Source: Arthrobacter sp. HY1533
GTDB taxonomy: Bacteria; Actinomycetota; Actinomycetes; Actinomycetales; Micrococcaceae
Reading direction: 5' to 3'
NCBI RefSeq assembly: GCF_027568515.1
Contig: NZ_JANKZF010000003.1
Coordinates: 186,001 to 250,000 of the forward strand
Length of the DNA: 64,000 nucleotides
Shown here one piece after another: positions 11,121 to 20,488 of the stretch. The translations under genes were made by a program, and so were the position numbers. The notes below the pieces were generated by a model, which saw only the letters and a program-made list of their open reading frames with translations, ran no database searches and had not been told where the DNA came from. How positions within the stretch are numbered: position 1 is the stretch's first letter; each line of letters opens with the position of its first letter.

Positions 11121-12332
11121 TCAGGCCATGGCCTCGGCAAGGGCCGGGGCCAAATCCCCGTGTTGGTGCACCACCACGGCGTCCAGTCCCAGCCATTGGG
11201 CCATGAGCGCCAATTCCCCGGCAAGTTCGACGGCGGTGTGCGCCGGCGCGTCCGGCTCGCCAAAGGCGCCCCGGACCAGCAGGGTGCCGGACTGGCGGTC
11301 CGCCTTGAGGTCCACGCGGGCCACGATGTTCTCGCCCAGCAGAAAGGGCAGCACGTAATATCCGTACCTGCGTTTCTCCGCGGGGGTGTAAATCTCCAGC
11401 CGGTAGTGGAAGCCGAAGAGCTGCTCCAGGCGGCGCCGTTCAAAAACGAGGGAATCGAAGGGGCTCAGCAGGGCACGTGCCACGGCCTTTCTGGGCCTGG
11501 CGGCATCACTGTGCACATAGAGCTCGGCATTCCAGCCTGCCACGCTGGCCGGGCGCAGGGTGCCCCGGCGCACGAGCGTTTCCACCGCGCCGGCACTCTC
11601 GCGCACCGGCAGGCGGAAGTAGTCGGCAAGGCAGCGGACTGTCCCGATGCCATGGGCAAGCGCCGAGGCCTCGATGAGCCGGAGCATGGCCTCGGACTTG
11701 TCGGGGCTGCTGTCCCCGTCGTGCCTGAGCGCAGGCGGCAGCACCTTTGCGGTCGGGGCATACCTGCGTTCAAACTGTTCGGTGCGCCCGGCCGCGCTTA
11801 CGGCACCCTTTTCAAAGAGACCCTCCAGGGTGCGCTTGACGGCGTTCCAGTTCCAGCCCCATTCGTCCTTGTTGCTGACTTCCTCGTGCCCGATCCGGGC
11901 AGTCACCTCGCGGGCGGTCAAGGGCCGGCTGCGCCCAAGCAGTTCGAGGATTTCACCCTCCAGTCTGTCCCGCAGCGCCGCTTCCATGCTCTCGGAGCCG
12001 ACCCACGTGCGGCTTTGCCACACCCGCAGGTCGTGGAAGTGCTCGGGCCTGATGAAGCTGGCCTCGTGGGCCCAGTACTCCATCATCTTGCGCTGTGCGC
12101 TGGAGGACAGCGTGGCCAGCAGGTCCCTGTCATAGTTGCCCAACCGGGCAAAGAAGGGCAGGAAGTGGCTGCGGGAGACAACGTTGACCGAATCGATCTG
12201 GACCAGTTGCAGACGGGCAAAGGTCCGGCCCACGGCCCGTGCTGTGACGGGTTCCGTGGACCGGACCTTTGCCAGTCCCTGGGCCTGGAGTGCGATTCGG
12301 CGGGCCTGTGGCAGGCTCAGCCGTTCAATCAT
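11121..12332 (-). CDS. AlkX/YcaQ-like DNA glycosylase (HTH_42 winged-helix family)
   Basis: 403 residues, the usual size for the family. The N-terminal part holds the QxD catalytic signature (VQIDSVNVVSRSHFLPF), the type seen in E. coli YcaQ (AlkX), whose relatives AlkZ/YcaQ remove bulky or cross-linked alkylated bases from DNA. Other family features are YWAHEASFIRPEHF, three winged-helix units (e.g. LTAREVTARIGHEE) and the C-terminal DLKADRQSGTLLVRGAF barrel. It lies between hpf and secA on the same strand with only 38 bases after hpf's stop and may be co-transcribed. The function is inferred from motif and family. Confidence 0.85.
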   Translation of the reverse strand: MIERLSLPQARRIALQAQGLAKVRSTEPVTARAVGRTFARLQLVQIDSVNVVSRSHFLPFFARLGNYDRDLLATLSSSAQRKMMEYWAHEASFIRPEHFHDLRVWQSRTWVGSESMEAALRDRLEGEILELLGRSRPLTAREVTARIGHEEVSNKDEWGWNWNAVKRTLEGLFEKGAVSAAGRTEQFERRYAPTAKVLPPALRHDGDSSPDKSEAMLRLIEASALAHGIGTVRCLADYFRLPVRESAGAVETLVRRGTLRPASVAGWNAELYVHSDAARPRKAVARALLSPFDSLVFERRRLEQLFGFHYRLEIYTPAEKRRYGYYVLPFLLGENIVARVDLKADRQSGTLLVRGAFGEPDAPAHTAVELAGELALMAQWLGLDAVVVHQHGDLAPALAEAMA

Positions 12333-12371
12333 TCCTTGGCTTTCGGGGTTTTGTGGGTGGCAGTGTGTGGA

Positions 12372-13067
12372 TCAAACCCTGGCGGGCTCATCCGGTGAGC
12401 GGTAGGCGGAGATTTCCTCGACCCCCGCGGCGTTTTCATCCAGCGAAATGACCCCGTAAGTCCATCCCTTGCGGCGGTAGACCACCGAGGGGATGCCTGT
12501 TGAGGAATCGATGAACAGGTAGAAGTCGTGTCCCACCATTTCCATGTTGTCGACGGCGTCGTCGAGTGAGAGTGCCGTGGCAGGGAAAACCTTGCGGCGG
12601 ATCAGCACGGGCGAATCGCCGGCAGGGATGTCGTTCTCGATGTCGTAGGGCGACTTTTCCTCGACAACCGCTTCAGCCTTCTGGGCGTAGATCGGTTCGG
12701 AGGAGCTGACGGGAGGCAGTGAACCGGTGGCCTCGTTGACGGCCACGGGGGCGTGCCTGCCGTGGTGGACCTTCTTCTTGTCCTTGGCCCGGCGGAGCCG
12801 CTCAAGCAGCTTTCCGTAGGCCAGGTCGAATGCAGCAAACTTGTCCGATGCGGCAGCTTCCGCACGGATCACCGGACCCCGGCCCAGAACCGTGAGCTCC
12901 ACCGTGAGGGGGGCTTCTGCTGTGCGTGCCTTGCTCTCCTTGGAAACCTTCACATCAACCCGCTGGACCTTGTTGGCCAGCTGTTCGATCTTCGTGAGCT
13001 TCTCGCCAGCATATTCGCGGAATCGGTCCGAAACACTCAAGTTGCGACCGGTGATCATGAACTCCAT
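12372..13067 (-). CDS. hpf: Ribosome hibernation promoting factor, long form
   Basis: 231 residues. The N-terminal domain (EFMITGRNLSVSDRFREYA; helix KFAAFDLAYGKLLERLRRAKD) binds the 30S decoding region; the C-terminal domain (LSLDDAVDNMEMVGHDFYLF, SVVYRRKGWTYGVI) dimerises ribosomes into 100S particles during stress or starvation. The ATG at 13067 was chosen because GGAGG lies 6 bases before it and because the fold begins here; a longer open frame upstream is not homologous. Gene order comF-hpf-secA matches other Actinobacteria. Confidence 0.95.
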   Translation of the reverse strand: MEFMITGRNLSVSDRFREYAGEKLTKIEQLANKVQRVDVKVSKESKARTAEAPLTVELTVLGRGPVIRAEAAASDKFAAFDLAYGKLLERLRRAKDKKKVHHGRHAPVAVNEATGSLPPVSSSEPIYAQKAEAVVEEKSPYDIENDIPAGDSPVLIRRKVFPATALSLDDAVDNMEMVGHDFYLFIDSSTGIPSVVYRRKGWTYGVISLDENAAGVEEISAYRSPDEPARV

Positions 13068-13194
13068 GGTGCCCTCCAAATATCTTCGGTGACACGGCGG
13101 CCGGGTAGCGATTGGTGTGCCAATCCTGACCGCCGACGGGCGGTTTCCCCTCGAAAGGGGTACCCGTTCATTCACGTTAGTTCACTGGCACCGT

Positions 13195-14136
13195 TTATTC
13201 ATCTTTTGCGGAAAACTTATTTTGGGCGAGTCCTTCCACGGCGGAAATTGGGTGGCCTTGATCGGGTGCCCTGGCCGCTGCCAGCACCGCCGCGGCAACC
13301 ACGACAAGCCCCGATTTTCCCAGTGTTTCGGCAGCTTCGCGCAAAGTGGATCCCGTGGTGAGGACATCGTCAACGAGTACGGCCCGCTGTCCGTTCGGCT
13401 TCGCTTGAAGCGGAAATCCGGACACGCCACACCCCCTGATTTTCATAGTGTTACGCACGTTGCGGCGCCTCGCCGAGCGGCCCAGCCCCTTCTGGTGCCG
13501 TTGGCGCCACGGCAGCCTGGCCCGGATGCCAAGGACAGGTGCAACAATTGCCCCGGCGGGCAGCCGGCCCTCCCTGAGCATTGCCCGCAGCAACAGCGCC
13601 ACGGGGTCGTATCCCCGGCGTCGCCATCCAGTGCCGGTGCTGGGTACGGGAACAAGCAGCACGGGCCCGCCACCTGCCGGTGGGTGGCCTTCCGTGGCCA
13701 GCGCGGCCTCGAGGCTGCGGGCAAGGCCGCGGGACAGGACCGGCGCAAGCTCGGTGCGGCCGTGGTTCTTGAAGGCCAGGATGGCTGCGGACAGCGCATC
13801 ACGGTAGTTCCCGGCCGCGACCACCGGCAGCAGCGCCTCCCCCAACACACCCACAAGGGCATCCGCGGTGGCCTCGGCACGGAATGGCACAGCCGTCTGG
13901 CGGCGGATTTCCGTGGCACATTCGGCGCACAGTGCGTGGTCCTCCATGCCGCAGACGGCGCATTCGGCGGGCATGACCAGGTAGAAAAAGTCGCGCAGTG
14001 CCGCCTCACAGGCAGTCCACATCCGCAGCCAGGCCGGCCGTGGCAGCGCGCGGTGGCTGCCCCTTGTGCCGTGGCTGCCCGGGCCGCCAGCCGCCCCGGA
14101 ATCCGCACCATGCTCAACCCCGGGACCGGTCTCCAT
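13195..14136 (-). CDS. comF: ComF-type amidophosphoribosyltransferase-like protein
   Basis: 313 residues from ATG 14136; a start at 14022 is also possible, as the first 38 residues are low-complexity. It has the ComF zinc-finger pairs (CAVCGMEDHALCAEC) and the C-terminal type I phosphoribosyltransferase site (RAVLVDDVLTTGSTL), with RSARRRNVRNTMKI in between. In competent bacteria ComF helps DNA uptake; in many non-competent Actinobacteria its role is unknown. The downstream gene is hpf, with a 127-base gap. Confidence 0.9.
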   Translation of the reverse strand: METGPGVEHGADSGAAGGPGSHGTRGSHRALPRPAWLRMWTACEAALRDFFYLVMPAECAVCGMEDHALCAECATEIRRQTAVPFRAEATADALVGVLGEALLPVVAAGNYRDALSAAILAFKNHGRTELAPVLSRGLARSLEAALATEGHPPAGGGPVLLVPVPSTGTGWRRRGYDPVALLLRAMLREGRLPAGAIVAPVLGIRARLPWRQRHQKGLGRSARRRNVRNTMKIRGCGVSGFPLQAKPNGQRAVLVDDVLTTGSTLREAAETLGKSGLVVVAAAVLAAARAPDQGHPISAVEGLAQNKFSAKDE

Positions 14137-14302
14137 GCCCCCAGCGTGGCCGCAGCGCTTCAGTTGCGCCAGCACGCCTGAAGGGATTGTGGATAGGCAC
14201 GCGCACGGCCCTGCCTGTGGAGGACTCGTTGTGCCAGTCCGAATCCCTGGCCGCCAACCCACCGGAGGTGTCCACTGGAACGCCAAGCCGGGCGTTGAAT
14301 CC

Positions 14303-16054
14303 TTAGCCTGCGAACGACGCCTGGCGCAGCTCCTTGGCCACCACTTCCCAGCTGTTGCCCACGTTGGCGTAAAACTCGGTGGCAGTCTGGGCGTGCACAT
14401 TGCGCACCCCGGATCCTGCGCTGAGCCATTCCAGGCCGGGAAGTTCATCCATGGTGGTGGGCGTCCGGGCCAGGTCGAGGATTTCTATGGAGACCGGGTC
14501 GACTGTGGACGGTGCCATGACGGCGACGCTCGACTCCCCCGCCCACACCCCCAGGGTCGGTGATCCGGTGTGCACCATGGACAGGGGCTCGGTGAGCTGC
14601 TTGGGCGCATCGCCGGACTTGAAGATGCCGGTGATGCTGACCTGGCTGACGCCGTTGGCCTGCGAGATGACAAGTGCCCGCGTGCCGTCCCTGGACACGC
14701 GCAGCGTGGTGACTTCCTGTCCCACGAGCCACGGAACCGTCAGCACGACCGGAACACCCAGCTTGCCGCCGTCGTCCGGGTTGATGGCCATCACCGTCCC
14801 GGAACCGTCCCCGGCAGCCGAGAACAGCCAGCCGTTCGGGGCGAACGACGGCGGTGTCATGGCAACCCCTGACAGGGCTACAACGGGCTGCTGGCCCGGC
14901 ACCACCGTGTAGATCCGGTTGCCGCCGGAACGGAAGGCAAACCGCTTCCCGTTGTAGGAGATGGCAGGCGCCGTGGGGAGCAGCTCCGCCACGGAGGGCA
15001 TGTTGGGGATGGCCGTGATCTTGGTGCCGTCAAAGCTGACCAGCTCATTGTTGGACAGGGCCACCTGCGTGGGCGGCACCAGGTTGTCAATGACCATGGG
15101 TGTGATGGCGTCGACGGGCCCACCCATGTCGACTTCGCGGTCGTCGGCCAGGAACTGCACCTCAATGACGGTGCTGAGGGCCTTCTGCAGGGTCACGAGC
15201 AGCTGGGAATGCATCTGCTGGCGCTGCTTGACGGTGGTCTCCAACAGTGCATCGGCAGTCAGGCCCACCTTGGCAAGGCCGTTGTTGACCGGGACGGAAT
15301 CGCGCTCCAGCGCAATCCCGTTGGGAAAGGCGCTCACAACGGCGCCCTTCAGGTAGGGGGCGGGCCCTTCCAGCATGGCCTTCACAATGGCGGTGGGCGT
15401 GCGCGACGACCGCCCGGCCAGCCAACGCACATCCGGCACCCCGTAGGTGAACGTGGGGTCAAAGAAGTACAGCGGGAACGGGCTGAACAGCGTCTGGAAC
15501 GTGGCTTCGCTGAGGATCAGGCCATTGGGCGTCTTGGAGATCCGCCACTGGCCGTCCACCTGTTCCAGCGTCATCTGCACCGATTCCTTGGCGCCTTCGC
15601 CTTCCGGGGTCAGCACGCCCATCGAGTCCACCGTGGAGACCACGTCAAAGGTCAGCACGTAATTGTCCTTGTCGGTCCCCGGCGCCACTGCGAAGGCGTC
15701 CCGGTACACCAGGGTGCGCTGGTCCGGGGACCACGACTGCGCGAGCCCGGGTGCCAGGAACTGCCGCGCGACCTGGAAGTCGTCGTTCAGGCCCGTGCCG
15801 GCCTCGATGAAGCCGCGCACAATGCTCTCGGGCGAGGCGTCCTCCACCGGCGCAAATTGCTGGAAGTTGACGTTGACGGAGTTGTTCCGCGGGGCCAGGG
15901 GGTCGCTCTTGCCCACTGTGCCCTTCATGGGGATGGTGGCGCAGCCTGCCAGCGCCAGAAGCACGACGACGGCCATCACCAGGGTGCCAAGCGCCCCGTT
16001 CCGCCGCAGCCTGCCGCCGGGACGGCCGCCCCGGTTCCTGTGCGTGGGTGCCAT
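14303..16054 (-). CDS. lpqB: Lipoprotein LpqB, accessory to MtrAB
   Basis: 583 residues. A signal peptide with lipobox LAGC (VVVLLALAGCATIPMKG) is followed by a GerMN-like domain (about residues 200-320) and a C-terminal beta-propeller-like domain (SFAPNGWLFSAAGDGSG, VSRDGTRALVIS). In mycobacteria LpqB interacts with the outer part of the sensor MtrB and modulates the response. Its ATG overlaps the TGA of mtrB by one base (TGATG), so the genes are translationally coupled; an in-frame GTG one codon earlier is an alternative start. Confidence 0.95.
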   Translation of the reverse strand: MAPTHRNRGGRPGGRLRRNGALGTLVMAVVVLLALAGCATIPMKGTVGKSDPLAPRNNSVNVNFQQFAPVEDASPESIVRGFIEAGTGLNDDFQVARQFLAPGLAQSWSPDQRTLVYRDAFAVAPGTDKDNYVLTFDVVSTVDSMGVLTPEGEGAKESVQMTLEQVDGQWRISKTPNGLILSEATFQTLFSPFPLYFFDPTFTYGVPDVRWLAGRSSRTPTAIVKAMLEGPAPYLKGAVVSAFPNGIALERDSVPVNNGLAKVGLTADALLETTVKQRQQMHSQLLVTLQKALSTVIEVQFLADDREVDMGGPVDAITPMVIDNLVPPTQVALSNNELVSFDGTKITAIPNMPSVAELLPTAPAISYNGKRFAFRSGGNRIYTVVPGQQPVVALSGVAMTPPSFAPNGWLFSAAGDGSGTVMAINPDDGGKLGVPVVLTVPWLVGQEVTTLRVSRDGTRALVISQANGVSQVSITGIFKSGDAPKQLTEPLSMVHTGSPTLGVWAGESSVAVMAPSTVDPVSIEILDLARTPTTMDELPGLEWLSAGSGVRNVHAQTATEFYANVGNSWEVVAKELRQASFAG

Positions 16055-18015
16055 CACGGCTCCACCCTTTCCTGGGAATTGCCGCCGGGCCCGTTGTGGT
16101 GGTCGGCGCCCTTGCCCAGCGCACCCAGCTCCGCGGGGCTGTCGACTGCCGGGATGGCGCCACTGGCGGGATCGTGCGCAGGTGCCTTGAACTTGCCGAG
16201 TGCACCCACCACACCCATGGCGCCGGTGTTTGTCAGGAGCGGGCCGGTGGTGAGCGACGGCGCGTGGCCGGCCTGGCCGCCGTCGGGCGGCAGTGGAACA
16301 GGCGAATGCGTCAGCACCCCGCCACGCTGGCGCGGCAGGGTGAGCCGGAAGCAGGAGCCTTCGCCGGGAACGCCCCAGGCCTCGAGCCAGCCGTCATGCA
16401 GCCGGGTGTCTTCCATGGCGATGGACAGGCCCAGGCCGCTGCCGCCGGTGGTGCGGGCGCGGGCGGTGTCGGCGCGCCAGAAGCGGTCAAAGACGTGTTG
16501 CAACGCCGAGGGAGACATGCCGACCCCGTAGTCGCGCACGGCCACCGCCACGGCGGTGTCGTCGGCGGAGACAAAGATCTTCACGGGGTTCCCCTCGCTG
16601 TGCTCCACGGCGTTCAGGACTAGGTTGCGCAGGATCCTATCGATCCGGCGCGAGTCCATCTCCACAACGCACTTGTGGCTGCGCAGGCGCGTCACCACCG
16701 AAAGCTCGCAGCCGTTGGCCTCGGCGACGGGGGCGGCGCCGTCGATCACGGAATGGATCACGGAGAAGATGTCCAGCTGCTCGGCGTCGAGATCGGCCAC
16801 GCCGGCGTCGAAGCGGGAGATTTCCAAAAGATCGGCCAGCAGCAGCTCGAAGCGCTCCACCTGGTGGAAGAGCAGCTCCGAGGATCGCTTGTTGATGGGG
16901 TCAAAGTCCTCGCGGGCGTCGTAGAGGACCTCGGCGGCCATCCGGACTGTGGTCAGCGGGGTGCGGAGTTCGTGGGAGACATCGGAGACGAAGCGCTGCT
17001 GCATCTCCGAAAGTGAGGCCAGGGCGGTGATCTGGTCCTGCAGCGAGGTGGCCATCTTGTTGAAGGAGGTGGCCAGGCGGGCCATCTCGTCCTCCCCCTT
17101 GACCACCATGCGTTCCTCGAGTTCGCCGGCGGCCAGCTTTTCCGACACTGCGGCTGCCTGGCTGACGGGGTTCACCACTGTGCGGGTCACATACCAGGCG
17201 ATGGCGCCGATGAGCAGCAGCAAGATGGCTCCGGCCAGCCACAGCACGGACTGGATGTAGTTCAGGGTCTCCTGGGCCGTGTTCAGGTCGTAGATCATGT
17301 ACAGCTCGTAATTGGTCTTGAGCAACTCAACCTGGCTGCCCACCACCACCGCCGGGTGTGCCCCGGAACTGCCGGTCGGGAGGGCGATCGACTGCCAGAA
17401 CTGGCCGTCGGCATCCCCCTGGACGGCGCGGCGCAGCTCGTCGGGGATGATGGCCGTGGTGACTCCGCCGGAGTCCGAGGAGCTGACGGCCAGGCGGCTG
17501 TTCTGGCCCGGGATCTTGACCATGAGGTACTTGCGGTTGTCGTCCGCGCCGCCCACTTCAAGCAGTTTCAGCGTGTCCACAACGTAGGTGGACACGCGGG
17601 TCTGGTCGCTGAGGCTGGCGTTGGAAAAGCTCTCCTGGACCTGGGTGACGCCGCGGGCGGAGTCCTGCTGGGCCTGGATGAGGCGTTCCTTGAACAGGCC
17701 GTTGGAGATCTGGCCGGCCAGGTAGCCGCCTACGCCCACCACGGCAACGGAGGCGATCAGCAGAGTGGTCACCACTGTGCGGAACTGCAGGGACGTGCGC
17801 CATTGCCGGGACCAGGAGCTGCGCAGGCGCAGGGCCGCCCTGCCCACGGCACGGCCGGCCGCACGCAGTGCCAGCAGCGCACGGGCCAGCACGACGGCGA
17901 TGGGCGAACCGTGCGCCTCGGGCCCGTCAGGGGATTCGGTCTCGGCTGCGGCGCCAGCTGGCGGCACGGCGCCAAGGTGGGTGACGGCGTCGTTCCCGGA
18001 CTGCTCCTGGCTCAT
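16054..18015 (-). CDS. mtrB: Sensor histidine kinase MtrB
   Basis: 653 residues. Two membrane segments (about residues 83-105 and 255-278) enclose an extracellular sensor domain; then HAMP, HisKA with phospho-accepting H348 (SDVSHELRTPLTTVR), and HATPase with N box (NLVLNAVEHSEGNP), GVGM and GSGLGLS motifs. The C terminus has an extra about 90-residue low-complexity tail. In mycobacteria MtrB phosphorylates MtrA and links septation and peptidoglycan to gene expression. It is 34 bases downstream of mtrA and coupled to lpqB, as in related genomes. Confidence 0.96.
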   Translation of the reverse strand: MSQEQSGNDAVTHLGAVPPAGAAAETESPDGPEAHGSPIAVVLARALLALRAAGRAVGRAALRLRSSWSRQWRTSLQFRTVVTTLLIASVAVVGVGGYLAGQISNGLFKERLIQAQQDSARGVTQVQESFSNASLSDQTRVSTYVVDTLKLLEVGGADDNRKYLMVKIPGQNSRLAVSSSDSGGVTTAIIPDELRRAVQGDADGQFWQSIALPTGSSGAHPAVVVGSQVELLKTNYELYMIYDLNTAQETLNYIQSVLWLAGAILLLLIGAIAWYVTRTVVNPVSQAAAVSEKLAAGELEERMVVKGEDEMARLATSFNKMATSLQDQITALASLSEMQQRFVSDVSHELRTPLTTVRMAAEVLYDAREDFDPINKRSSELLFHQVERFELLLADLLEISRFDAGVADLDAEQLDIFSVIHSVIDGAAPVAEANGCELSVVTRLRSHKCVVEMDSRRIDRILRNLVLNAVEHSEGNPVKIFVSADDTAVAVAVRDYGVGMSPSALQHVFDRFWRADTARARTTGGSGLGLSIAMEDTRLHDGWLEAWGVPGEGSCFRLTLPRQRGGVLTHSPVPLPPDGGQAGHAPSLTTGPLLTNTGAMGVVGALGKFKAPAHDPASGAIPAVDSPAELGALGKGADHHNGPGGNSQERVEP

Positions 18016-18049
18016 TGCCCCTTCACCACCGCAACACCATGTCCGCGGC

Positions 18050-18724
18050 TTATGACCCGGCCTTGTAGCCCACGCCGCGGACGGTCAGGACAACTTCGGG
18101 GGCTTCGGGGTCGCGTTCAATCTTGGAGCGCAGGCGCTGGACGTGGACGTTGACCAGGCGGGTGTCGGCGGCGTGGCGGTAGCCCCACACCTGCTCGAGC
18201 AGCAGTTCGCGGGAGAACACCTGCCACGGCTTGCGGGCCAGGGCCACCAGGAGGTCGAACTCCAGGGGCGTCAGGGAGATCTTCTCGCCGGAGCGGCGCA
18301 CGGAATGCCCGGCCACGTCGATGCTGATCTCGCCAATGATGAGTGTCTCGGGGACCTTGACGTCGCCGGGGCGCAGCCGCGCACGGACGCGGGCCACGAG
18401 CTCGGCCGGCTTGAAGGGCTTGGCCACGTAGTCGTCGGCACCTGATTCCAGGCCGCGGACCACATCGGAGGTGTCGGACTTTGCTGTCAGCATGACGATG
18501 GGCACGTCGGATTCGGCGCGGATGAGCCGGCAAATCTCGATGCCGTCGATTCCGGGCAGCATCAAGTCAAGCAGGACCAGGTCCGGCTTGTTGGCCTGGA
18601 AGACCTCAAGGGCCTTGGCTCCGTCGGCGCAAAAAACGGGGTCAAACCCGTCGTTGCGGAGCACAATGCCGATCATTTCGGCCAGTGCCTCGTCATCGTC
18701 AACAACTAAGATGCGTGCCTTCAT
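18050..18724 (-). CDS. mtrA: Response regulator MtrA
   Basis: 224 residues, OmpR/PhoB type. Receiver domain with acidic pocket (VVDDDEA), phospho-acceptor D53 (LVLLDLMLPG), T and K switch residues (MLTAKSD, AKPFKP), then a winged-helix DNA-binding domain (TPLEFDLLVALA, RLVNVHVQRLRSKIE). MtrA controls cell-wall hydrolase and replication-linked genes in mycobacteria and development in Streptomyces. The ATG at 18724 starts the receiver directly; the long open frame upstream is not part of it. No strong Shine-Dalgarno is seen. First gene of the mtrA-mtrB-lpqB operon. Confidence 0.97.
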   Translation of the reverse strand: MKARILVVDDDEALAEMIGIVLRNDGFDPVFCADGAKALEVFQANKPDLVLLDLMLPGIDGIEICRLIRAESDVPIVMLTAKSDTSDVVRGLESGADDYVAKPFKPAELVARVRARLRPGDVKVPETLIIGEISIDVAGHSVRRSGEKISLTPLEFDLLVALARKPWQVFSRELLLEQVWGYRHAADTRLVNVHVQRLRSKIERDPEAPEVVLTVRGVGYKAGS

Positions 18725-19039
18725 GCTTCTATATTTGCCTATTGGACCGCGAATGTCCCCATCGACGCTCCACAAGTGGCGTTTCGGGGGCGATTCGGCC
18801 GGTTCTGCCCCCTCTCGATGGCACTGAAGGGTGGTGGATGTGCGCCGGCGGCATCTCTTTGTGCAAATCTGACTCCATTCACGGAGATTTCCCGGCACTT
18901 CCCTATAGGGTTTGAGGTGGACGCAGCCACACACCATGTCCACTGCCACAACCACCGCAGGGCGCCACCCCAGCGGCCGCGGCCACGTGCACGGCAGGGG
19001 CTGCGGAAAGATTTACTGGGGAGAAAATCAGGGAGCAGC
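18725..19039. other. Divergent regulatory gap between mtrA and the DUF4129/MoxR cluster
   Basis: 315 bases with no credible gene. It must hold the promoters of mtrA (leftward) and of the cluster starting at 19040 (rightward). AT-rich patches are at about 18725-18740 and around 18902-18911 (CCCTATAGGG). GGGAG lies before the 19040 start. No clear -35/-10 pair or repeated MtrA-like site could be assigned by eye. Confidence 0.5.
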
Positions 19040-20476
19040 ATGACGCAGGAACCGCAGCAACCACCCGTGGAACCACAGGGCCACGAAGGACAGCCGAATG
19101 AGTGGCCGCAGGGCCAGCCCGTGCAGCCACCTGTGCAGCCACCCGCGCAGCAGTGGGGCCAAGCGGAACAGCCCGCGCAGCCGCAGTACGGCCAATATGC
19201 TCAACCGCAGTATCCCCAGTATGTGCAGCCTCAGTTCAGCCCGCCGCAGCAGCCCGCCCAACCCCAGTGGGGGCAGTATGCCCAGCCGCAGCAAGGCCGC
19301 CAGCCCTGGCCGAGCGAGCTTCCGGGCGGGCCCGGGCCGTTCGGGCACAACTATGCCGCCCCGCCCAAGCCCGGCGTGATTCCGCTTCGCCCCCTGGGCC
19401 TGGGCGAGATCCTGGACGGGGCGTTCCAGGCCGCCCGCCGCAACGGCAAGGCCATGTTTGGTTCGGCCCTGATCTTCCAGCTGGCCACCACGGCCGTGAC
19501 GCTGCTGGTCATGTTCGTCGCCTTCGGCCAGTTCATGGGCCAGCTACTCAGCTTCGACTCCACTTTTGACGAAACCGACCCCGCCGCGGCTGCCGCCCTG
19601 GGCGGCGGAATCATCACGTATTCCGTCTCAATCCTGCTGACGGCATTCCTGTCGGTCATCATCCAGATGGTCCTGCAGGGAGCCCTCGTCATCCCCGTGC
19701 TGCGCGCCGTCCTGAACCGCAAGACCTCCTTTGGGGAAATGTGGCGCCTGGCCAAGCCGCGGGTTGGCAGCCTGATCGTCCTGGCCCTGCTTTACGCTGC
19801 GGCGATGGTCGTGGCGATAGTGGTTTATACGCTGATCGTCGTGGGCCTGGTCTTCGCCGTCTCCCCCGACAGCGAGACCGGCGTCCTGGGCATCATTGGC
19901 CTGGCCGTGCTCCTGAGCCTGCCATTTTTGGCCGCAGGCATCTGGCTCGGAACCAAGGTCCTGGTGGCCCCGGCGGCAGTCGTGGTTGAGAACATTGGCG
20001 CCGTGGCCGCCGTCAAGCGTTCCTGGCAGCTGACCAGCCGCAACTGGTGGCGCACCTTCGGCACCTCGCTGCTGGCGGCCATCATTGCCGGCGTGATTGG
20101 CAGCATCATCACCACGCCCGTCGCCTTCCTGGCCGGTTTGCTGACGCCCATGATGCTCGGCACCGAGGCCACACCCGAGCAGCTCGTCACCCAAATGATC
20201 ATCATCCAGGCCATTTCCGGCGTCATCGGCGCCCTGGTGGGTGCCGTCACCCTCGCCTTCCAGACGGGCGTCATGGCCCTGATCTACGTGGACCTGCGCA
20301 TGCGGCGCGACGGCTTTGACATCACCCTCCTGAAGGAGGCCGAGTCGGGCAAGGACGACGGCGGGATCCCCGGCTCCCTCGTCGCCGCCGCCTTTGTGCC
20401 GTCTCCCTATGCAACGGGCACAACCGGCACTGGCCCCTACGCCCCGGGACCGCCTCCCGGCAACTACGGGCAGTAG
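19040..20476 (+). CDS. Multi-pass membrane protein with Gln/Pro-rich N-terminal tail (GPDPase membrane-domain-like)
   Basis: 478 residues. Residues 1 to about 110 are very rich in Q, P and aromatic residues in short repeats (QPQYGQYAQPQYPQY), then about six membrane helices follow (e.g. LLVMFVAFGQFMG, IVLALLYAAAMVVAIVVYTL, IGLAVLLSLPFLAAGIWLG). The membrane part starts with a PLGLGEILDGAFQAARRN segment that resembles the membrane domain found with glycerophosphodiester phosphodiesterases; no catalytic domain is present. The ATG at 19040 follows GGGAG by about 6 bases. It heads a probable operon with the DUF4129, DUF4350, MoxR and DUF58 genes. Confidence 0.8.
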   Translation: MTQEPQQPPVEPQGHEGQPNEWPQGQPVQPPVQPPAQQWGQAEQPAQPQYGQYAQPQYPQYVQPQFSPPQQPAQPQWGQYAQPQQGRQPWPSELPGGPGPFGHNYAAPPKPGVIPLRPLGLGEILDGAFQAARRNGKAMFGSALIFQLATTAVTLLVMFVAFGQFMGQLLSFDSTFDETDPAAAAALGGGIITYSVSILLTAFLSVIIQMVLQGALVIPVLRAVLNRKTSFGEMWRLAKPRVGSLIVLALLYAAAMVVAIVVYTLIVVGLVFAVSPDSETGVLGIIGLAVLLSLPFLAAGIWLGTKVLVAPAAVVVENIGAVAAVKRSWQLTSRNWWRTFGTSLLAAIIAGVIGSIITTPVAFLAGLLTPMMLGTEATPEQLVTQMIIIQAISGVIGALVGAVTLAFQTGVMALIYVDLRMRRDGFDITLLKEAESGKDDGGIPGSLVAAAFVPSPYATGTTGTGPYAPGPPPGNYGQ

Positions 20477-20488
20477 GTCCGGACACCC

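Noticed and set aside
14137-14448. N-terminal extension of ComF to 417 residues
   Set aside because: The extension is low-complexity, lacks homology-like motifs and has no better ribosome binding site.
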